Shown piece by piece: positions 1-11,600 of a stretch of DNA of 64,000 nt (within the stretch, counting starts at the first letter, position 1; each line of letters starts with the position of its first letter). A program made the position numbers and the translations under genes. Where the stretch lies: the NCBI GenBank assembly GCA_026413225.1, contig CM048557.1:68314987-68378986 (forward strand), given 5' to 3'. The notes beneath the pieces were generated by a model. It was not told where the DNA came from and did no database searches. It worked only from the letters and a program-made list of their open reading frames with translations. This DNA comes from Otis tarda. Taxonomy: Eukaryota; Chordata; Aves; Otidiformes; Otididae.

Positions 1-40
1 CCCAACCCCCGGCAGCCCGAGCGACCCCCTCCCGACTCAC
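1..40 (-). other. TMX1: TMX1 intron 1, 5' end with splice donor
   Basis: The minus strand from 40 to 35 reads GTGAGT, a strong U1-type donor placed exactly where homology to TMX1 coding sequence stops. It implies a phase-2 intron running off the window edge. Confidence 0.85.
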
Positions 41-183
41 AACTCCACCATCCACTCGCCCTGCAGCAGCTCCCGCCACATGCCGTCCGTCAGCACCTTC
101 ACTGGGCTCCGCTTTCCCAGCGCGGCCGCGCCGGCCGCCAGCGCCAGGCACAGCAAAGCCCTCAACCGCCCGGCGGCCGCCAT
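41..183 (-). CDS. TMX1: TMX1 exon 1, thioredoxin-related transmembrane protein 1 (N-terminus, partial)
   Basis: Minus-strand reading from the ATG at 183-181 gives 47 codons plus two bases of a split codon. Residues 1 to about 23 look like a signal peptide: a short basic start, then the leucine/alanine-rich core LRALLCLALAAGAAA. The start of a thioredoxin fold follows, with KVLTDGMWRELLQGEWMVE matching the beginning of the TMX1 luminal domain as I know it. The exon ends at 41 with GAG TT, followed by the donor GTGAGT (40-35), so the split codon can become the Phe expected there. TMX1 is a type I ER-membrane oxidoreductase of the PDI family. Its CxxC active site lies just downstream in exon 2, outside the window. 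No in-frame ATG lies upstream back to 312; that stretch is open only because of base composition. The ATG has A at -3 and G at +4. Orientation away from TRIM9 agrees with the vertebrate arrangement. Confidence 0.9.
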
Positions 184-700
184 CTTGTCCCGCCGCGCGA
201 CGGCGAGCGAGAAGGGGAGGGGCCAACCCGAGAGTGCGTCACAACCGGCACCCCGCCGCGGCGCATGCGCTCCCCACCCCTCTGGGGACAGCAAGGAGAG
301 TTCCGCTGCCACTTGTTTGGGCGGGGCGGGGAGGGCTCGGGGGCGGGCTCAGGGTGCGCGGCAGCCTATAGAGCGTTGAGTTGGTGGAGGGGGGCTGGTG
401 GACACTGCGCTCGGCCAATGGGAGGCGTGGATTCTGCCGCCACCGCCTCACAGGGCGCCGCCCACCGGCGCCATGTTGCCCCCAGGCGGTGAGGGGTGGC
501 AGGGCGGCGAAGCGGCGGGGGTGGCGGCTTTGGTGGCTGTTTTCTGTGCCGAGCCCCGCTCCCAGCCCCGCCTGAGGACGTGGGGGAGAGCCGCCGCTTT
601 CTCTTCTTGCTGTGCAGGGGAGGGTGTCTCCGCGGGGAGCTCAGCCCCTCAGCTGCGCAGCAAGGGGGCCCACGCAGGCTGCTTCCCGCCCCCCTTGCCT
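100..700 (-). promoter_or_regulatory. TMX1: CpG-island promoter of TMX1
   Basis: The interval is GC-rich with dense CpG, unlike the sequence after 720. It contains GC boxes at 319-331 and 339-347 and a CCAAT box (plus orientation) at 415-419, about 230 bases upstream of the TMX1 ATG. There is no clear TATA box near the start. This fits a housekeeping-type promoter. Exact boundaries are by eye. Confidence 0.7.
176..187 (-). promoter_or_regulatory. TMX1: TISU / YY1 element on the TMX1 start codon
   Basis: The minus strand reads CAAGATGGCGGC, a perfect match to the TISU consensus SAASATGGCGGC, which is also a YY1 site. TISU elements are known to direct both transcription and accurate initiation from very short 5' leaders. 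This predicts that TMX1 transcription starts only about 5-30 bases upstream, near 190-215. It would also let initiation avoid the out-of-frame ATG further upstream at 266-264. Confidence 0.8.
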
Positions 701-3700
701 CCTCTCACACCCTGACGGCAAACAGGAGTAAAAAGGCCACAGCAAATACTAGAGCTGTGTGCTTCCCCTGTGCCTCGTTCTTTCCTTGGGGAATGGGAGA
801 GCTCTGGGCATGTCAGGGCAGGTTGTGGTGAGGTGAGGAAGCTGGTACCAGGTCACGGGGAGAGCAGGTTCCCCTTGCTGCAACCGTTAGTTTCTTACGG
901 CAGAAGGTACCTTAGTGCTTGGTTCTCCAGCAAAAGTCAGGTAAAAGGTCACAATGAGCAGACAAATCCCGTGTTATCTCGCTGCGGTCTGAACACTTTA
1001 AGCTTTTCAAGGGAACTAACCTCTTTTTTTTTTCCCCATATGCACATAGTTTCTCTACCACGAAGTTTTCTCCAGCTCTTGTTCAGGAGCGGCTATGATA
1101 ATGTCACTTTTCCTCTTCTGCCTGGATCGTTTCTTCCCCAGCATCTTTCAAAGGGGCCTTTGCCGTAATTTCATATCCCACGATTTAGGGCCTCGGCAAG
1201 TGGAGAGAGCTGGTCTGCAGCAGGCATTAGAGCAGTGCAGGGAAAAGCATACATCACCATTTGTTGGGGTTTTTTTAAACTTCTGGCTACTTTTCTGTAG
1301 TGTAGTGTACGTGTACCTTTTTGTGGAAGAACACGAAGGCATTACTAAGGACTTGATGAAGCTTGTTACTCATTGATTCAGGGCTCAGTAATAAATCACT
1401 GCTCGCAGCGCTCTCCCTGCTCATTGCCGTTCCATTGTAGTCGCCATTGAATTTTTGAAATTTGTCATCGATAATCCAAGAACGCCTCTGTTCTGTGTCA
1501 GTAATGAGAAGAGATGCGAGGAGATGTCTTCGGTTCTTCAGGGTAGCAGAACACACGCTGACAATTTAAGATGCGTTGAACAACAAGTGCATAAACAAAT
1601 GTGTCGCGTTACCATGTGGAGCGGAGGGTTGGGTGACTGCTTGCTTTGATCTCCATCCTGGGGAAAGCGGCTGGAAGCACGATCCCACCTTTTACTCACG
1701 CTGAATAAGAGGATGATTAAATGTTCCCTTCTTCAGTGCATCCAAACGGATGACTGCGTGGAGGATAAATTTGATTTAATCCATGTGCAGGTTAACAAAA
1801 GAGAAAAAACCACGACGGCGTACTGGCAACAACAGAAGCAAGTGGAACACAGCCTTTAGATGACACCACAGGAGAGCTCTTCTGGGACCGAGGCCCACCT
1901 GGAAGGGCACGTGTGGGACTGTGAGACAGGAAAAGTGATTTTGCCATTTAATGCTCAAGGAGAAAGGAGCTGCTAGGCGTTCCCTGTAAATAAAGAGTAG
2001 CTTCAGAAGCACGCCAAACTCCCTATGGAAACAGACCCGGAAAAGGATGACTTCGTTCCTCCTTCGCTTGGTTCCAGTAACTATTTTAAGGGTAATGACT
2101 ATAGTGAATTACTTTTTATCTCCATTATTGTTACATTGACATTGTGTTGTTTCTTTGTAAAGTTTTGAGGTATTTGAGAACAAGAAAACCTCGACTCTAT
2201 CTTTTGTGCATGTTAACTCAGCTTATTCACCTCAGCCCTTCCAAGCTGAATGGAGAAACGTCTGCCACATCTTTCAAGGTTCATGGTAGAATGAAGGGAT
2301 TTAATAACCAAGCAAACACGAGATGGCTCTGCGTGACCTTAAGAAATGAACATGTCTCCTTTTCGTTTCTGCTACCCCTTTTCGTTTCTGCTCTGGCTGC
2401 TCTGTTATTGTTGACGTGAGATTTTTTTTTTTAAAAAGTTGCTTTATGACTTCTTTCAGACACGTGCAGAGTGCAGGGACAGCACTGGCTTAATCCATTA
2501 CTCACCACTGCCCAATCCCCTTCTTACCCTCACGCTTCCTTAGACGTCTGATACTCCTCCACGCCAGATGCTTTTACATTCACGAGCGGAGCACCGTGAC
2601 TCTGATCCTGACCAACCTGTGGTGTCTCCAAGAGCATCCTGACACTGCCCCGCTCTGCTTAGTCCTGAATCTAAAGAGGGATCCTTGGGCTTCTTGGCTT
2701 TTTCCCTGTGCAGGAGTTAAATTTTGGGCCAACATGTGTTAATTAAGTTTTACCATAGGTCCTTAATGTTCTCTCTTCTTGCGGAGTTTGTCCGCACCTC
2801 CTTGTGTACTGAAGTGCGAAAAATGCATGGTCCCGCCTACCAAAGGTGCTGTGCTAGTGCTAAAATTCAGTGATGGTGCTTGCAGGAAGATGTTTGTCTG
2901 CTGAGATCAACAACCTTGGCCTCCAGTTGCACCACCACTCAAAGGGGAAAGCAGAATCATTGCTGAAAACTCTCCCGAGCCTGGAGAACTGCTGTGAGAC
3001 TGCCCACAGCCTTCCTTTTCGGCAAACCGTTACTGTCCACATGCTCCGAGAAAGCCCCAAGCGCTTCTGCAAAACACCGGCTCCTCTGATGGGACCAAGT
3101 TCTGGTGGGATGAAGTTCTGGTGGTGGAGGTCAGAAGGTGCAAATGCTCGTTTGTAAAATCGACACCGCAGTGTGGAGCGGGGGCTTTCTCACCCAGTGG
3201 GGTGAGCTCTGCACTGCCGAGTGATTTTTTCACTGGTTAGTGATGATTTTTTCGTGTTCTTTTTCGGCGCTGCCACACAGCGGCAGAGTTGAGGCCGCTT
3301 CTCCATGCAGAAAAGACTGAGGGCTCAGAAGAAAATCCTCTTCAGTTAGAAATTACCTGGCTCTCCTGCTAGGGACACCCTGTCGCCTCTCAGGGTGTTA
3401 ACGCGGAGGACTTCTTCCTTGTCCAGATACTCGTGGTTTTAGGTTGTTTTTCTAAGAAGCTGAGGAGAAGGGGATTTTTTTTGGTCACTCTACAGTCCTT
3501 CCCCCCAACACACAATCAGTACTGCTCATCATTTTGGCCAAGGTTGGGGTGACAAAAATACCAAGTCTCTCTAAATTTCATGAAAAGAGTTGTCCAGTTA
3601 GAGAGAGCATTGCTAAAACACAGAAGGAGGCTGAAGCACAAACCCAGATTATTGTTTGACAGAGGGAAAAGGAATTATGAGTGTCTTAACGAAAGGGAAA

Positions 3701-4197
3701 GCTTCAGTTGGCAAGAACACTTGTCAGACAAGGGGACGTTCAACCGTGAGGCGCTGAGCCCAGCAAACACGGCTGATACGTTCTCCTGCCCACAGAGCTG
3801 TTTGTTTCTGATGCAGGATGAAAGATGATAAAGCGAAAAATGCCCGTGTAATGAAGAAATCATCCCTTTCTTGGTGATGTCTCTGCTTCAGAAAATCAGA
3901 TCCCACAGGTAGGAGTGGGAGTAGAAAGACTCGGCTTCCTTTGCGTTTTGTTTTCTTTTGAGCTGAAGATGAAAAAAAGACTGAAATGCTTGAATGTCTC
4001 AACATTTTCCCCAAACTTGAAGCCACAGAGATGAAGAAATTTTCCAAATTCAACCCGTTCTGTAAGTGGCCAAACACACTAAAAAAAAATCCACACCGAT
4101 TCACCCACTCTTTTCCTGTTTTTGCAGAATGTGAATTCATCTATATTTAAAATGTGAACAACTTGAACCAGCTGCATTTCTGTGCATTTTCTCTCTC
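701..4197. other. Intergenic DNA, no gene seen
   Basis: CpG density falls sharply after about 720. Base use is mixed to AT-rich, with T-runs near 1023-1035 and 2420-2435. Open frames are short and overlap on both strands, with no recognisable protein similarity. No CR1 or LTR match is visible here. Confidence 0.6.
2358..2392. repeat. Short direct duplication, 16-bp unit
   Basis: CCTTTTCGTTTCTGCT occurs at 2358-2373 and again at 2377-2392, a period of 19 bases. It is a small local duplication. Confidence 0.85.
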
Positions 4198-4211
4198 TTT
4201 TTTTTTTTTTA
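4198..4211. repeat. Poly-T tract
   Basis: An uninterrupted T run of about 14 follows a CT-rich stretch. It could be a homopolymer microsatellite. No retroposon body is recognisable beside it. Confidence 0.8.
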
Positions 4212-7200
4212 AGTACCCTTACATGTCCTGACGATGAGCTGAACACTAAAGCAGACGAATGAGCAGCAGGAGCGCAGACCTTATCAAGGACCGCTCTGAG
4301 ACAGCGGAGTGCTGGCCAGGTAATTATTTCTGAACACGGACCAAGCTCTGCAGTCCCTGGATGAGGTACAGCATCACAGCCCTGACCTCATTTACAGAGC
4401 CTGCGTTCATGAAATGCCAAGAGATTATGCAGAGAACTTTTCCTGCGTGTTATCAAATGAGGCAGGAGACATGAAATCATTGTCCTAACGCCCAAGGTGG
4501 AATCGGGCTGACCCTGAACGTCCCAGGCAGGCCTAGAGCTGCATTTTGTTCTGCTGTAGGAAGAAAAACTGATCCTGCCTAATTTATTTGGCTGTTTTCT
4601 AGCTTTGGCCTTTTGGGAAAGTTGGCATTTAGAATTCCACTCAGAACAGTTTTCTGGGCTTCAGCGTTAGAAGAATTAAAGTCAAGAGCTAATTACTTTT
4701 CTGTAGCTCTGGATTTCATTCCAGGAAGACAATCAGTGTGTCAATGCTTCCTCCTACAGAACAATCCTTTGCGTCAGGAGAAATAATTCCACTCTACCTG
4801 CCTAAACCGAAGCCCATAGAGGGTGCCCACTGACTTCCCAAAGGTAGCTGGGGCTTGGTGCCTGTCAACATGGGGAGAATTAACAAAAACTCCCCTTTAC
4901 AAGAGACTGTGCTCGGAGAATCCCTCTTGGAAAGCAATTCCCATCCAACAGCCCAGTCCTTCTGCTCTTCAGTACCTGAGCTGCCCCAGCACAGGCTGAC
5001 AGAGTCCAGAAAACCCTGTGTCAGGGGTTCAGGTTCTTGAGAGCTTCACCTTCGGTGTGAGCAAAGAGTTTCACACTCTCAGCTTCTGCCGTTGTGCAAT
5101 CCGTGCCTGACTGCAGCTTGCGCCGGCTCGTGAAAATGCTACGCGCAGCACGGTTTGCCGCTTCTCCCGTTGGAAAACTGCTTGGAAGACCTCAGAATTA
5201 CAACAGCCCTTCTCACAACCGCTATCCATCAGCCCTTCCTCTGTGTGCTAAGAAACTCCAGTAACTGCTAATTATTCAGTAATTAAGTGTCTCTCTAGGG
5301 TCATAATTGTAAATCTGGCCTCTCCCAGTCACGGTTTGCTCGTTAGGTAGCAGTTTTCTCAACGCAAACCCAAATTCTCTTCTTTACATTTGATTGGATT
5401 ACAAAATTACTTTAAACTCTGTGGAGATGATTAGGAAAAGTGTGGGTTTGCGCAATAGTTACCATGGGAACTAAAGTGGAGAGATCTTTATAAACCAAAA
5501 GTCAAACAGATTGTGTTTCAGACAATTAATATTGTCTCACATGTTTATTCATTTGCTTTAACTCTTTCATGCACTAATCTGAAATATTTTTTATCTCTTT
5601 TTTTTGGTATCAAATGCTGTGTCAAAGAGATTCTGCTCCCTCAAGGATTCAGCCCTCTCTTCTCTTGCTCGGCCACCTTGCAGCCCTGGTTAGCTTCATC
5701 TTCCTCTTCTGCTTTGCCTCTTTGGTCTGGGGACATCTCCGGAGGCTTCCAGGTGGGATTTGGTGTGGGATTGTGACATACCTGTGGGGAGAAGCGTCAA
5801 AGCTCCTGTCCTGTCAGTGGAGCCCAGTGAGCTCCAGCAGACCAGGGTGCACTGGCAGGTGAGCTGAGCTGCTCTCTGCTTCTCCTGCCCAAACCCCTCT
5901 GCTGTCTTTTCTGACACCCAGGACTCCTCAAATCTGTGTTTCTTCTCGTTCATGTTTGACACTTTAGGGAAGAGCAGCTGATAAACTGACCATAAACTAT
6001 CCCTGCTCTCCTCTCTTTCCAAACCCTTCTCCTTCTCCAGCAACCTGAGCCCACCCCATCTCTTGATTTCTCTCCCACCTGCCCTCAGCTCTCTCCCTAG
6101 CATCTTGCCATCCTCTGGCTCTCCCCTCACAGCACAGTTTGTCACGTCCTGAAAATAATTAGCATTACGCCGGAGACCCATTTCCCACTCCAGCATGAAC
6201 ACATCACCTGTCTTCATGGGCTTTCGGGGCAAGGTTTTGTCCTGCATTAGTAATGTGCCTCTCAGAGCAGAGTTTTGCTGTAAGCACGCCTCCAAGAAAT
6301 AAGAAGAAAGCAATGTTCTCATTTTCTTCCAGACATCTGCCTGACTCTGCGTACTGGAGGAATTCCCCTACCATGGGAATTCAGTATTCCTGTGTTTGAA
6401 CGCCAGCCGCTCCTCAGCCCCCTCCCCTGCGTACTGCTGACCTCCTTCCCCTGCGCTGGCTACAGGATTACGGATTTCCTCAGGGGCTGATCTCTCACGC
6501 TGGTGTTTCAGTTCTTCACAAACAAATAATATTTCTGTCCCTTGTCAGCAAGGAAAGCTGCGTTCATTGTAGGAGCCAGTTCATTTTCAGACTGTTCAGC
6601 TCACAGGGCTGTGCCACAACAGCTCCTAGATTAGATCCTGCTTCTTCCACCACCCCACCTTTTCAGAAGACCCTCGTGCAGCCAGATTGGCAAGCTTTGG
6701 CAGGAGTAGCAGAAGGTATATTCCTGAGGCAAGGGGGGCTGAACTCTTCATCAAAATCAGAGAGGAATGAGAGAACCTCAGAGAAACATGGGTGAGAATC
6801 AGCGTTGCGTGAGGCAAGCCTCCTGTTTTCCCAAGCCTCAGTCTCCGGCTGCTGAACTGATTTTAGCAAAAACCTTCCAGAATATTTGTTCTGAGGCAGC
6901 TAGGTGGCCTGGAGTACGTCAGCGGGTGAGATTTCAGCTCGGGAAAATGACTGAGACTGAAAGCAGGGGCTTGCGATGGGAAATGCTGGGCAGCCAGAAA
7001 TGGAAGTGTTGCTACTTCCTCTGCTGATAGCTTTTTGCTGCGAAAGATACACAAACCAGAGAGAACAGAACAAAGCACGTGTGTGTAAAGGGACAGCTGG
7101 GCCAAATACTGTCTTGCACACTCAAACCAGGGATGAAATTACCATCTCCTGCCCTCCAAGTATTTATTTACTCCAGAAATATACGGATACACATCCCTAC

Positions 7201-7656
7201 AGACCTGCTGGTTTTACATCACACCAATCTGAGAGTGGCTCTTGGTTCCAGGAGACAGTGAACGTTGTGCTGATTGCAACCCATTTGCTGTATTTTAGTG
7301 ACAAGAAACCTGTTGCCCTGAGGCCAGCACAGGAGTCTGCCTCAGGGTGTCTGAAGACATACAGGGGAAAATGATATTAAAACCGTTTTCTTGTAAAAAT
7401 GTCACTTTTGCACGACGAAGGTCTGTGCAGCTATTCTTGTACTGACTTAGGAGCTGCACAGGCTGGAAAGATCCAACCTGCCTTTGCAGTGTGGTCTCTG
7501 AGGCTGGGAGAGTTTTCCTGGAGAACCGCTGAGGAAGTAATGTTGCTTTTGAAGCCAAAAATAATTGTTTTAGATAGACAACATAATCTGTAACAGGCCC
7601 AGCACTTCACTGCTATCAGATGATGCCGGCGAGACGCAGTTCATGACACTCTAGGA
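4212..7656. other. Intergenic DNA, no gene seen
   Basis: Unique-looking noncoding sequence. AT-rich patches near 5265-5420 include several TAATTA-type cores. An RFX X-box-like site lies at 5458-5471. A 208-codon minus-strand frame at 5696-6322 has no recognisable domain and sits in pyrimidine-rich plus-strand sequence poor in minus-strand stops. Confidence 0.55.
5458..5471. promoter_or_regulatory. RFX X-box-like palindrome
   Basis: GTTACCATGGGAAC matches the X-box layout GTNRCC-N2-RGYAAC with one mismatch in the second half. Similar sites occur at 20800-20813 and 23500-23513. Function is inferred only. Confidence 0.3.
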
Positions 7657-7694
7657 GATTAGGTTGGATTATTAGATCAGATTAGATGAGATTA
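7657..7694. repeat. Degenerate GATTA-rich repeat
   Basis: GATTA occurs at 7657, 7667, 7680 and 7690, mixed with TTAGAT. This looks like a decayed short tandem repeat. Confidence 0.5.
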
Positions 7695-8578
7695 TCTTCC
7701 TGGATATTGAGGTCAGAAGGGCCACGGGGAGAGGGAGAGACTTCTTGCGTATCCCCAGGCATCCAGGTATTCTTTGTGGGGGGATCAGGCCACTCCTCCA
7801 TTCGTTACATCCCTGTTTAATTTACTTAATTTACGCCTGCCCTGTGTGGGGATTGATGCCAAGCTCTTTCTAGTCATGTCCTTGCTGTTGAGATCAAACC
7901 ACACCGTGCCGGGCGGTGCCACAAATAGCGTCATGGCACTTCGAAAGCAGGACGCGTTTCTGCGTTCAGGAGGAGACGGGCTGGCTGGCTGTTGGCAGAA
8001 AGCCTGCTGCTAGTTAATTGGAAAAAGAGTTTTAAATTGAGTTGGTGTTTTTTTTTCTTTAAACAAGACATCTCAAATGGAGTGCTCAGCATCAAAGAAT
8101 CAAGCAGAGTGGCACAGAAATAGCAGCAAGAGCGTCTAACGAGGCAGAGAGCAAGACTCCTGACCCTGGTGAGGCCAGCAAGGGAGACAGCACTTCCAAA
8201 GGCGTCTTCTTCGAGCCCAGGGGACATTTCTCCATACCATGTTTGGATTTTCCAGCGAAAGGAGAAGCACAGTGGTAGTACGGCAACAGAACAAAAACTG
8301 TGGACTTTTTCCAGAAGGAACCATCCTTATCCAGCCAAATTATCTTCTCATTGACACTGCTGGGCTCTGAATCAGGCTCACAAGAGCATGAACAGCGCAT
8401 CACGATTTCGCATTTAACACCTCTCCTCCGCTTCTCTCCCCAGGAAGTCCTGCTGTGACTACCCCATTGCTGGCTGATGCTGATGGGTACTTGCTCTCCG
8501 GGACTGGGATTAGGATGGCAGGAACTTGCATGGAGCCCGAAGTAAAGTTTGAGATCCAAACTCCCTGAGATAATTATT

Positions 8579-8604
8579 ATTTAGTATTTAGTATTTAGTA
8601 TTTA
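8579..8604. repeat. Heptamer microsatellite (TTTAGTA)n
   Basis: Between three and four copies of the TTTAGTA heptamer lie in tandem, in an AT-rich context. Confidence 0.85.
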
Positions 8605-11600
8605 CACTTTCTTTTCATGGCCACAAAAAGCCTCGATTTAGCATAGGGAGTCAGTCTCCAGTTTTAAACTCAGTCAGCAAAGACCCTCTCTGACTTGCCC
8701 TCCTTTCTGGCTGACCGTGGCAGCATGAATCCCTCCCTCCTTTGCTGACACCAAAAAACCCAGCGTTGGGCTACTGAGCGGTCAGCTGGTAGCACCTTTA
8801 TACATTCTGACAGACACCTTGTAAGGTTTTATAAAAACTTCTCATACTTTTTTTATAACAAACTTCTTTTTTTCCGCTTTGAGAATTGCAATTCCAGACG
8901 CAGGGCTCCCAACACAATGACCAGGTACGCACAGAGCCACGCGGCAGAGGGCTGTGACGGACAGGCTGTGGTAAGGATGGACCTGCCGGGTCACTTGCAG
9001 GATGTCTTTTTTGTCCCGTTGCACTTTCCTCCACCGCTCTCTGCTGTTGCTGATGGCCCGAGGGGTTACACTGAGCTACCTGCAGAGCAAGAGCTGGCTG
9101 ATCTTGTGTGCCCTCTGTAAATTCAAATGGAAACCTATTTGCAGTAATAAAATATGGATTTATTAATCCCTTTGCAATAAAAACAGAGTCATTTTAACAT
9201 GCTTTCAGGGAATGATTGAGTCAATGATTCTGTAATAAGAGCTCTACCCTCTGTTCTCGAGAGGGTGTTCTCTCTGGCACATATATCTGCATTTCTGTTG
9301 TGAAGAGCCCTATACAACGTGCCCACACGCTACTTACCGAGGGTGCTGTAACTGCTGTGTAGGCTCATGCAAAATGTTCCTTCACCCACAGATCCCTGCC
9401 TGCCTCTGCCTCAAAATGTCATTGAGAAACCAAGCGAGAAACCATGCTTATTAGAGAAGCTTCTCTCCTAGGAGTCCACTCCAGCGTGTACCTGCTCACC
9501 CGCAGGCAGCAAAGGTAACGCCGGGCCAGAAAAAAGGGATCCTAGAGCAAAGCGTGCTCCTCTGGTAGAGCTCAGTCTGCTGAATCAGAGAAGAGGGATA
9601 TCTCAGTGGGCACAAGGAAGCTTTTGCTGCAATCATCACAAACAATTTATTCTGCCAGAATATGCTGAACTAAATGTCACAGGGTGAATCAGAAACCAGG
9701 CAGGGAGGTGGTGATCATCACGCTGAAACATTTTCTTGAGCGCTTCTGGAGAGCACTACCAGAGTCATTTTTTTTTTGTTTTCCTGCTGCGTGATGAGCT
9801 AGGAAGCAACATGCAGGTCTCTCATACCTACAGACACAAGCATTATTCTTGTGCAGCCCAGCACAGAGATGTGGAGCTGGAGGGGCTGAGAGGAGCTGAG
9901 AAAGCTGCTGTACAATCCCATCTCTGCTGCAGAACTGGTTTGAAAAGTGCTGGGGTATTTGTTTGCCACTCAAAGGAAAAGCACGGGGACATCTCGTTAA
10001 ACGCAGTGCTTCTGCGTCTGAGTGTAGGACCTCCGCCCCGCAAGAGCAGACGATGCAAGTGATGGGGGAGAGTCTGAAGGCTGAACATCAAACACAGGAA
10101 AAATGAGACCCAGAGGTTTCTATCAAAGCATTTAAATCAGAGGCCAAAGAGACAAGAGGCATTTTGATAAAATGGATCCATAAAGGAGCAGTCTTCCCTA
10201 TTGCTCAGTCGTGCCTCTCATTTTCATTTACGCTTTTCTCCCACGTCGACACAGCCCAGTCTGCTGCATACTGTTAGAATCAAAACTGAATCTTCCAACA
10301 AGCAAATAAACAGACAATAAAATACTCCCCAACAGAAACTGTTTAATTTTCTTGGTAATGTAATGTAACGCAGCGATAGCAGGGAGGTGATCTGTCATTG
10401 CCATGAAGGTGAACTCCGCTCTTCATCAAAATTTATCATAACTGCCTTCCCTTCCCTCGCAGCACCTGAGCCGCAGTCCCACGGATCCGCCGCCTCCCGG
10501 AGCCACCTCCTGCGCAGACGTGTCTCGTGCCGCTTCCTGCCGCCTCTTCCGCAGCAGCGTCTACTGCTCTGCCGGTTGCGTTACGGTAACATCAGGCTTG
10601 ATCATTTCCAAGTCTTATTCATCCAACGTTTGTTATGTTTCCGCAGAAATATGGTGCAGATCAGTGATGATGTACTGAACTCTTTAAAAAGGCCAATTTC
10701 ACCCAGTTTAAAACGGGTATGAGCTGGCAGCAGACGCTCAGCAGATAATGTAGGGATGGGCAGGCCAGGTTTGCTTTAACCAGCCAGATTTCCAGGGGCT
10801 AGGAAAGGAGCTGGGAAAGAACGGAGCAAGTCAGCCTCCCCTCCATCAGGGCTGCCGCAGAGGAGGGGTGAACCGCATCCCCAAGGTGGTGGGGATGTGG
10901 TTCAAAGGGTTTCTGGGCAGAGCTGCTGTGCTTCCCGTGGGATGTGCTCTCCTCTCCACTGCAGGTCCCAGGGGTGGGATGGGAACAAAATCCCCCTGCG
11001 AGCCCGTACAGAGGGGTCTGGAGGCGGGCAGTGCCTGCTGGGTTGCAGCTGAGGACCATAGGAATGGGAAGGGGAGAGGAAACAGCCGGGACACGGCTGT
11101 GGGAACGGCACAGGTCACAGGCTGAGGCGTGACATCCTGCTTTGCGCACCTTGTCACCGCCACGCGTGCCCAGGCACACGGAGCTGGTCCCCCGGGCTGT
11201 CAAAGGATCAGCGAGCCTGTTGTTCTGCAGGCAAGCTCCCCACGTGTGGCAACCACAGAGAAAATCCACCCTAATGAAATGCTTCCCTGCAGTAACTGGA
11301 TTTCCACTGTAAATGAAGTCATTATGCTGATTGTCCTTGTGCTTTTGAAGACGAAACAGTGCCAGTGAGTGGCAGCTCTGGCCGATGGACCCATTTACAT
11401 ATCTCTGCTATGGAGAGCAGGGGCCGGCGTGTGCGAGGTCAAGGTGGCCACGTGGCTCCGCATGCTGACAGCTCTGCTCCAAAAAATAGGCAGAGGAGAG
11501 GCTGCAAAGTGATTTGTGCAGTGGCCAGAGGACTTTCCAGGAGTGTGTCTCACTTGCGGTGGCATTCCTGGGCACGCCGTGCCCTCCCTGTCCAGGCTGA

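Noticed and set aside
237..266. Upstream ATG of TMX1 at 266-264 on the minus strand as the true start
   Set aside because: It is out of frame with the signal peptide and thioredoxin fold. The TISU at the downstream ATG predicts a leader too short to include it.
466..495. Plus-strand ATG followed by GTGAGG in the TMX1 island as a divergent gene start
   Set aside because: The motif is short, the frame shows no recognisable protein, and there is no TISU match. It is too weak without transcript data.
5696..6322. 208-codon minus-strand frame
   Set aside because: No recognisable domain. It is explained by local pyrimidine-rich sequence on the plus strand.
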